Shown here: piece after piece, positions 10,291 to 64,000 of the stretch
How the letters are laid out: each line of letters opens with the position of its first letter
Numbering within the stretch: the first letter of the stretch is position 1
NCBI GenBank assembly: GCA_030141605.1
Contig: JAQGDQ010000330.1
Coordinates: forward strand, 62,001-126,000
Length of the DNA: 64,000 nt
Source: Tubiluchus corallicola
Taxonomy: Eukaryota > Priapulida > Priapulimorpha > Priapulimorphida > Tubiluchidae
Direction: 5' to 3'
The notes under the pieces: model-generated
What the model was told of the DNA's origin: nothing
The model's input: only the letters and a program-made list of their open reading frames with translations
The model's database searches: none
Translations under genes and position numbers: made by a program

Positions 10291-11030
10291 AGTAGAGAAA
10301 TTGTAAAAGTCGGGTGAGTATTTGTTTTCTATTTGGTTTGACAATAAGCTTTCTCACAGTTTCTTTGTACGCATGCGCAGTTGCACTAGGTCAAAGGTTA
10401 AGTGTACCACAGCAATGCATCTTAGCTACAACCGTCACGTACCATGTGGGTAAAGCAAAACATCAGTTCAGTACCTTCAGTTGTTTTACATGGACTTTAT
10501 TAATTATGCATTAGTCTGTGTGTATTTAACTAGCAGTGAGTGACTTACTAGCAGGATCTTGCTTGAGAACGAGAAAAACATGAACTAGGTAAGGTTCTAG
10601 TTAGTTGCTAAAACTGGTACTAGTACAATAGCATGGACAGCGAGGCATTGTCAAGTGTACACAAATACCTGGTACACTTAATCTTTGACCTTTTAACTAT
10701 CATCATCAGTCACTGGAACTGTGGAAAGGCTTATTAACCTACAATCAAATTGCTCTTTTGTTTACTAGAGATATTTTATTATGTTTTGTTTCTTTAAGAG
10801 AAGTTTTATGTTGCATTTCGTTCTTTAAAATTAATTTTAAAATTAAGAAAACATTCTTGTACACAGCTTCCTTAAGAGGTGTAACCGTTGACTTGTAATT
10901 AGTAACACTGCCACACGGGCAACTGAAATCATCATCGTGATTGCTGGTGTCGCCTTCGCTGTACACGGTTATTACTGTCATTCAAGTGTGTAAATAGTCA
11001 ATAAAATACCAACATTGTTTCCAGTCCCTG
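10291..11030 (+). other. 3' flank of receptor-like gene, containing a dispersed repeat
   Basis: GGGTGAGTA lies at about 10312, just after the stop, and could be a donor for a 3' UTR intron; AATAAA occurs at about 10998. The stretch 10350-10740 is a repeat whose inverted counterpart lies at 19310-19720 (shared CTAGCAGGATCTTGCTTGAGAAC and TGGAACTGTGGAAAGGCTTATT); a short piece recurs at 52120-52195. Confidence 0.55.
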
Positions 11031-11039
11031 TTCTAATAA

Positions 11040-11250
11040 ATTTTTCAAAGCAAAAGCTGGCATGAGTATTTATAAACACAAGAACCCCCCCCCCCCCGCT
11101 TACATAAAGCTTAAAAAATTTCTCCTGAAACTTTATACCACTTACATACTGCCTTTTTGCATGCAGGGCTTGTGTCGGCAGCAACGCTGTATAAAACTTG
11201 TAAATTTAAACTCCCGCGATGACCGTTAGGAGCAACCATTTTAATTGTAG
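11040..11250 (-). repeat. Partial copy of family B repeat
   Basis: Same AAACTCCCGCGATGACCG and CTTACATACTGCCTTTTTGCATGCAGG landmarks as the copy at 60-470, interrupted by a run of C near 11085. Confidence 0.7.
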
Positions 11251-12653
11251 GAGCCAACGAGCCAGCTAGTCAGTCCGTGAGCTATATATTTTTCGTGTAC
11301 GCTTATATGTAATTTTGTATATATGTACACGTTCGATTTGCTATGAACTTACAAAATAAACTAATAAATAATGTATAAACTTATAAATAAACTTATAAAA
11401 TACGAACTTAGGAAATAAAGTAATAAATCAAACTAATCCAAAGTCAGTCAATCAGGCAGCTAAGTCGTACAGTGAGGCAGCAAGCAGCCAGTCAGCTGGC
11501 TACTTTGTTAGTCACCCAAACAAACAGTAAGCTAGCCCAATCATATATTTAAAAGAAAGTAAAAAAGAACGAAAAACCTAAATATAACTTTTACAATAAC
11601 AAGTATCTACAGAAAGTGTTCCAGGATTTAGGAAGACTTACCTGGTTTCTTCTCCATTACTGAATGCATTGTATTTTTACAGGGAAGCCAGACTGAAGAA
11701 AGAGCATGTTGAAGAATTTGAAGGAAGCCGTCTGGCCAGAATACACCAGAAGTAAACGTAGTGATACAAATTTCTAATTTTTAGCATTAGATAGGCTATG
11801 CAAATTTGTAGTTTTTATCCGATCTGATTTTGCACATTAGTGCACTTAATTTCAACAGGAATAAACATATTGACCAAATTTGTCTTAAGTTTTATCAATT
11901 TTCAATTTAATTTTATTTATTAACTATGCAAGAATTATCAAATCACAGTATAAACAATACATACAACATGTCTGAAGCAAAGGAGAAGAATGGCGAAGAA
12001 CCCGCCCGATCTAGTCAGCCACCCTTAAGTAGCGAAGATTGAATAAAATTAATTTTAGCACCATTCTTAATTTAAATTTATATTAGGTTGACACGAGGCA
12101 CTTAAATAATGGAAGGCATAGTTTATTAGAAATTATTAGAAAATTATCATTATGAGTTTTTTCCAAAAGATTTTGAATTTAAATAATGTTAAGTCAAGCA
12201 TTACTTATACTAGCAAAGTTCCCAAATTCTGAAAGTTCCTCAGGCACTAATGTGTTCCTGACGTGAAGGAGTGCCTCACAATGTTGCATTTGTGTACAAA
12301 ATGCTTAGTTTTAAATACACGCTGAAATTTACTTTGAACACTATTTTACTATTGAAAACGAAAAAGTAGCTCAGAAAATCAGTGTGTTTACATACGTTTA
12401 TTTTCAATTTTACTGTAAATTTAGTATAGTTTATTATACAAAATCTGCAAAGACCATTACAGTAGCACTAGAAATATTCTACTCAATATAATGACAAAGT
12501 ATAATTTATGTGCGAAATGCCTGGCGGACGCACCTCTAGGTGGTTCAATGCAGATTCATGTTTTTTACTTAATTTAGTTTAGCACTGCAGCTTCAACGTA
12601 TTAGTCAGAAATACTAAGAGTATACCTAAGAGTCTACTTATAGTCACTAATAC
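11250..12653. other. Intergenic DNA, nothing recognised
   Basis: AT-rich. Small local repeats of AATAAACTTATAAA near 11340-11430 and of AGTCAGTCAGGCAGC near 11440-11520. I see no exon with conserved coding, RNA gene or delimited transposon. Confidence 0.5.
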
Positions 12654-13986
12654 TACAGTAGGCGCCGCTTAATAGACTCACTTTGGGCCTGTAGCGGATA
12701 GCCCTATAGGCTGAACAGGCTGAAGCCTAAGGCCCGGGATCAAAAGGGGCCCGGCAAAATAAAACGAAAAAAATTTTTTTTTGGTAAAAAAAAATTGACA
12801 AAAGAGCAAGATAAAAAAACAAATTGACAATGCCAAAATAAAATATAGAAAATAGTTGTTTTTTTCAAATGTCAGTCACTATATTTCAAATCGGGTTTAC
12901 ACAATTTAAGTTTACACAATTCACGTTTACACAGTTTAAGTTTAAGTTCAAAATTTCAGTTTCCGAATTTTTCTGGGGGCACCACAAAGGAGCCGACGAG
13001 AGCTCCACAGAAACACCAGCTCAGCAGTGTAGCAACATTTAAAAGCCCGTTCCAAGCTCAAGCCTAAGGCCCATAAAATCATAATCCGCCGCTGCTTTGG
13101 GCCCGACGTGTTTTGACCCAATTAACCGACTAAGCCTATTAACCGATGGGTACAGTATTACTGGTATACGTATGAGTCATCAGCTTGCTATGTACTGCAA
13201 AGGTTTTTAATGAATTTTAGAAACAAAGTAATGCTTAAATTCCTTGTGCAGGTAAAAATTATAAAAAATATTTTAAAATATTAATTTATATAAGTGAATT
13301 AGCAGTAAATTAAAAAGTATACTTTTCTTTAACACAGACTTTTCTAAGTCAGTTTATTTGCAAAAATTAAAAAATTCCTTCAACGTCAGCTGTTTCATTT
13401 TCTCACGAAAACGTTGGCCTACAAAGTTCTTGTAATTATAAAAACGCTGAAAGTATGTTGTTAAGCGTGACTAAAACAGTTCTGAATCATCTGCTCACTT
13501 ACATTGCTCTTATTTGCTGTATGATGTTCACTCTTGTAAGTCACAAAGAATACAGGCTGATTATACTGTATCTGCATCTTTGACTGTTAACTCATTAAGC
13601 CTGAAAGTGTGATTTGTAACAAGAGCATCAAACAGAAACCGCTAGGCAATTAATTAAAAGTTTGGCTTCCAGGAATTCTTTGAGTAACAGTGGGCGAGTG
13701 GGTAACAGATTCAAAGCAAAATCGCTACACTAGCATATTAGCACGTGATAAACGTACCTGCTTACAAACAAAAAGCAACATCATTGCTTTTGTATACATA
13801 GTGCACAAAAGGGAAGTAAAGATGACATAAAAGTAGGAAAGGCTCTTTGGGCACATACAAGTCTTATATAAGTACGTGAAGGAAAAATATTATTGAGTCA
13901 ACTATGGGAAGTTATTTGAGTTTATAACACGTTCTAGGCGTTTTTGAGTCTATTAACCGTGAGTCTATTAAGCGGCGCCTACTGTA
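12654..13986. mobile_element. Non-autonomous Tc1/mariner-like element with 25-bp inverted ends
   Basis: Left end TACAGTAGGCGCCGCTTAAT and right end its reverse complement finishing GGCGCCTACTGTA, with TA at each boundary. No transposase frame is visible. Sequence near its right part recurs (degraded) at 23990-24200 and 47190-47345 (GTATGGGCCGCT, ATTGACTCAAATAACT). It is interrupted by the insertion at 12690-13095. Confidence 0.8.
12690..13095. mobile_element. Nested hAT-like MITE with 8-bp target duplication
   Basis: Flanked on both sides by TTTGGGCC (12682-12689 and 13096-13103), the 8-bp duplication typical of hAT elements. The ends are TGTAGCGGAT at the left and ATCCGCCGCTGC at the right, partly inverted. 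Interior motif GCCTAAGGCCCGGGATCAAA. It sits inside the element at 12654-13986 and so inserted later. Confidence 0.8.
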
Positions 13987-15780
13987 TTATAGAATTCAGT
14001 ATTTGTGTGACATACACTGCATTTGAAAGCCTTAAGCAAAACCGGACCCAATTTTACCGTATAATTTAATACTATACTTAGGATATAAATGCGCATTTGC
14101 TATCTATTTTGCGCGAGACGGTTCTAATGTGTTCAGACAGCAAAATTGACTATCAAAGACGCACTCTAAGTTGTCCAACAGGCTAAGCGCCTGCTGTAGA
14201 TTTCAGACTCAGTCACTAATGTCACGAATCACGATCATTAACCAAGTATGCAGTGACCTATCTTTCATGAATATTGCCTTCCAAGCAATGTAAATAGATT
14301 TAACTTACAGCAAATGTATCCATGGCACTTATTTGATAATTTTGAAACGAACGAATTAGACTCTAAATCAACACACACGCACAAGCTAAAAAGCTGAAAG
14401 AGTTATTTCTGTAAAGTTTGAACTGGCACGTGGCGTTTAGAGAAAATCAAAACAAAATGACTGGCGCCGCCTATTGCACTGTTTTATAAACACACGGCAG
14501 TTCATCCGTGTCATCTTCTCTGAACAAAAATAAGTGAAATTAATTAAAAAAATAAAAGCACTGTAGGAAATGAAGCATTAGCGTAGAAAAAATAAAATCC
14601 GATATCTATTCTGACCTAAACGAAAAATTTCCTGTATACCGGGTTTAGTATACTTATTCTGAACATTAACAGCGCCCATTAATGAACTTGGAAAGGGCAG
14701 CTATAATTTTATGTTTATTACTTTTACATAATTCGAGTGAAATAAACCATGAAAAATTATTAATACTGAATCATAGTAATAACAAGAAAACAATCAGTTT
14801 AAACAAACAAAATACCTTTTGGAGAGAAAGCAACTGCTTACCCACAAGACCCACAGTGACAAAAACTACTTGCACAAAAATGATATGTAGGACTATTTTC
14901 CATCATTTTTTTTTTGAATTATCTAAATATACTCACACTTGCTACTTTAGACACAGAGAGAAGTTGAGCAATAAGTTGCGAGAGAAGTTACCAAGCTGTT
15001 CACACTTGCGACTTTACTCTCAGAGAGAAGTTGAGCAATAAGTTGCGAAAGAAGTTGCCAAGCTGCTCTCACACTTGTGACTTTACTCACAGAGAGAAGT
15101 TGAGCAATAAGTTGAAAGAGAAATGCCTACGTCTGAATGCACCGTAATAACCTAGATTTAATGGGTTTGCAACATCATTACAATTAAGTTTTTTCATTTG
15201 CGTTTAACCTTCAAAACGAATCTATAGTGGTGTCTAAAGATTTTATTTTCTTTGTACGAAAAACATTCAATGTGATTTCCAAAATATTGCTGCTATTGAT
15301 GTATGGATTTTGTCTTGTTGAGCCATTTACAGAAAATTTATGGTTCATCTTGCAATGCCATCTATAGGAACCTTGCACATTTAAATCAACTCCTAACTTT
15401 AAAAAAACCTTTGAAAAATTGTAAAACCAAACAAAAGCACACAAAGCATTTTAAAACACATCAGTTAAAGTCAATTTTATTTCTTTACACCTTAGTTATC
15501 GTACAATTAGTTTCTTTAGTGCTTTAGCTTTAACAATTAATTATCTTAAACTTCTTCGTGTAATACACAAAACACACATAGATAACTTTTAACTATTAAA
15601 CATACAATGATCCCAAGAACAAACTTGAAAGTAAGAATAGCTTAAATAACCTAGATATGTGAACAAGTAAACAAACACCAACTATTTATAATAAATAATA
15701 TACACAAAAATGTATTATAAAAACCACAGACTTTGACTAAAGTGTACAATTCCACGCACAAGAAATTAATGCGTGAAACG
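13987..15780. other. Intergenic DNA, nothing recognised
   Basis: Three tandem copies of an about 60-bp unit around CACAGAGAGAAGTTGAGCAATAAG occupy 14940-15120. A 119-codon frame at 14682-15041 overlaps that repeat and has no recognisable protein. No RNA gene seen. Confidence 0.5.
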
Positions 15781-16335
15781 GATTAGGGTTTGGGTTAGGA
15801 TTAAGGTTAGGATTAGGATTAAAGTTAGGATTATGATTAGGGTTAGGGTTGAGATAGGGTTACGGTTCGACTAGGGTTAGGGTAACGGTTAGGATTAGCG
15901 TTAGGGTTAGGTTAGGATTAGGATTAAAGTTAAAGTTAGGATTAGGGTTAGGGTTAAGATTAGGATTAAGATAAAAGTTAAAGTTAGGATTACGATTAAG
16001 TAGGGTCAGGGTTTGTTTAGGATCAAAGTTAAAGTTAGGATTAGGGTTAGGATTAGCATCAGGGTTAGGGTTTGGTTAGGATTAGGATTAAAGTTAAAGT
16101 TAGGACTAGGGTTAGGGTTAGGTTAGGATTAGCATTAGGATTAAAGTTAAAGTTAGGATTAGGGTTAGGGTTAAGATTAGGGATAGCATTAGGATAGGGG
16201 TTGGGTTAGGGTTACAGCTCGACTAGGGTTAGGGTTACCGTTCGACTAGGGTTAGGTTAAGGGTTAGGCTAGGATTAGCGTCAGGGTTAGGGTTACGGTT
16301 CGAATAGGATTGGAGTTAATGTTAGGGTTACGGTA
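15781..16335 (+). repeat. Degenerate TTAGGG-like repeat block
   Basis: About 550 bp of mixed GGTTAG, TTAGGG, TTAGGA and TTAAAG units, with recurrent CGGTTCGACTAGGG interruptions. It resembles an interstitial telomere-like array but is too variable to be a recent telomere. It lies about 280 bp past the GBF1 stop codon. Confidence 0.9.
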
Positions 16336-16614
16336 TTTAAACTGTGCGGGGAATTGTAAACTCCTGTCAGAGTTTTGACATCAGAACTAAAGAACAGCAA
16401 GGCCATAAAATCCGAAAGTTAACGACGTGCTCGTTTCAATGACGACAGTGTAGCAATGCAGTTCAAAGCTTACTCGAACGTAGTAACTACAGACCAAGTG
16501 AGCATTTCATGTCATTTGCTGGTAATTAAACAATTTTAAACAGTGTGGCACTATTCTTATCAGTGTCACACACCCTTTTTGTTTGTTAATCATTTTGCTT
16601 ATTTTTTTAATTAA

Positions 16615-63839
<47,225 letters not shown>

Positions 63840-64000
63840 CTACGAAACAAGAAAACGAGTAAAATTCTCGTGTTAAGGCTGGCCACAAAAATTGTTTCTG
63901 TCTTATCTGAAGAGCTCAAAAGATGACAGCAGGGAAAGAGGAAAAATTTATTTTAAGCTTCATGAATGTTTAAAGCTGAATTGTGGAATATTTAAAATCA
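63840..64000. other. GBF1 intron at the right edge
   Basis: No exon is seen; the exons encoding the first 110 or so residues lie to the right of the window. Confidence 0.6.

Noticed and set aside
15781-16335. True telomere or chromosome end
   Set aside because: The units are too varied and unique gene-bearing DNA lies on both sides.

Overview
This is a stretch of animal nuclear DNA: AT-rich, full of introns and crowded with degraded mobile elements. Nothing in it is prokaryotic. Two conserved genes on the minus strand explain nearly all of the real coding signal. GBF1, the Golgi/ERGIC ARF exchange factor, runs from about 63,839 down to its stop at 16,615; 33 exons covering all but the N-terminus join in one unbroken frame (5,636 nt, 1,877 residues plus stop). 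SGPL1, sphingosine-1-phosphate lyase of the ER, has its proposed start at 8,711 and runs off the left edge; its first seven coding exons encode 241 residues. Between them, on the plus strand and head-to-head with SGPL1, is an intronless reading frame (9,502-10,290) for a secreted protein that looks like the ligand-binding domain of a nicotinic acetylcholine receptor. It stops just before the first membrane helix should begin. The species cannot be fixed from this sequence; an invertebrate is most likely (inference).

Layout. 1-8,711: SGPL1 5' half, with introns holding dispersed repeats and a LINE fragment. 8,712-9,501: divergent intergenic region. 9,502-10,290: receptor-like gene. 10,291-16,614: intergenic, with a Tc1/mariner-like element that carries a nested hAT-like insertion and a degenerate TTAGGG-like block. 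16,615-63,839: GBF1, its introns filled with TTAA-flanked MITE-like repeats, LINE fragments, a 5S-rRNA-headed SINE, foldback elements, microsatellites and minisatellites. 63,840-64,000: intron.

Main observation. Five tandem arrays sit exactly on exon-intron junctions, and each repeat unit copies the exon edge together with its splice site. Three are on donor sites of GBF1 (units of 32, 29 and 33 bp; about 87, 30 and 12-13 copies). Two are on acceptor sites (44 bp x 3 in GBF1, 42 bp x 3 in SGPL1). The GBF1 pre-mRNA should therefore carry on the order of a hundred tandem 5' splice-site-like sequences. I saw no cause in the sequence other than local tandem duplication across the junction.

The genes do not form a pathway. 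GBF1 activates ARF GTPases for COPI recruitment at the early Golgi, SGPL1 breaks down sphingosine-1-phosphate in the ER, and the receptor-like protein would be secreted. Exon coordinates were derived by hand from splice consensus, conserved protein sequence and phase agreement; no alignment software was run.
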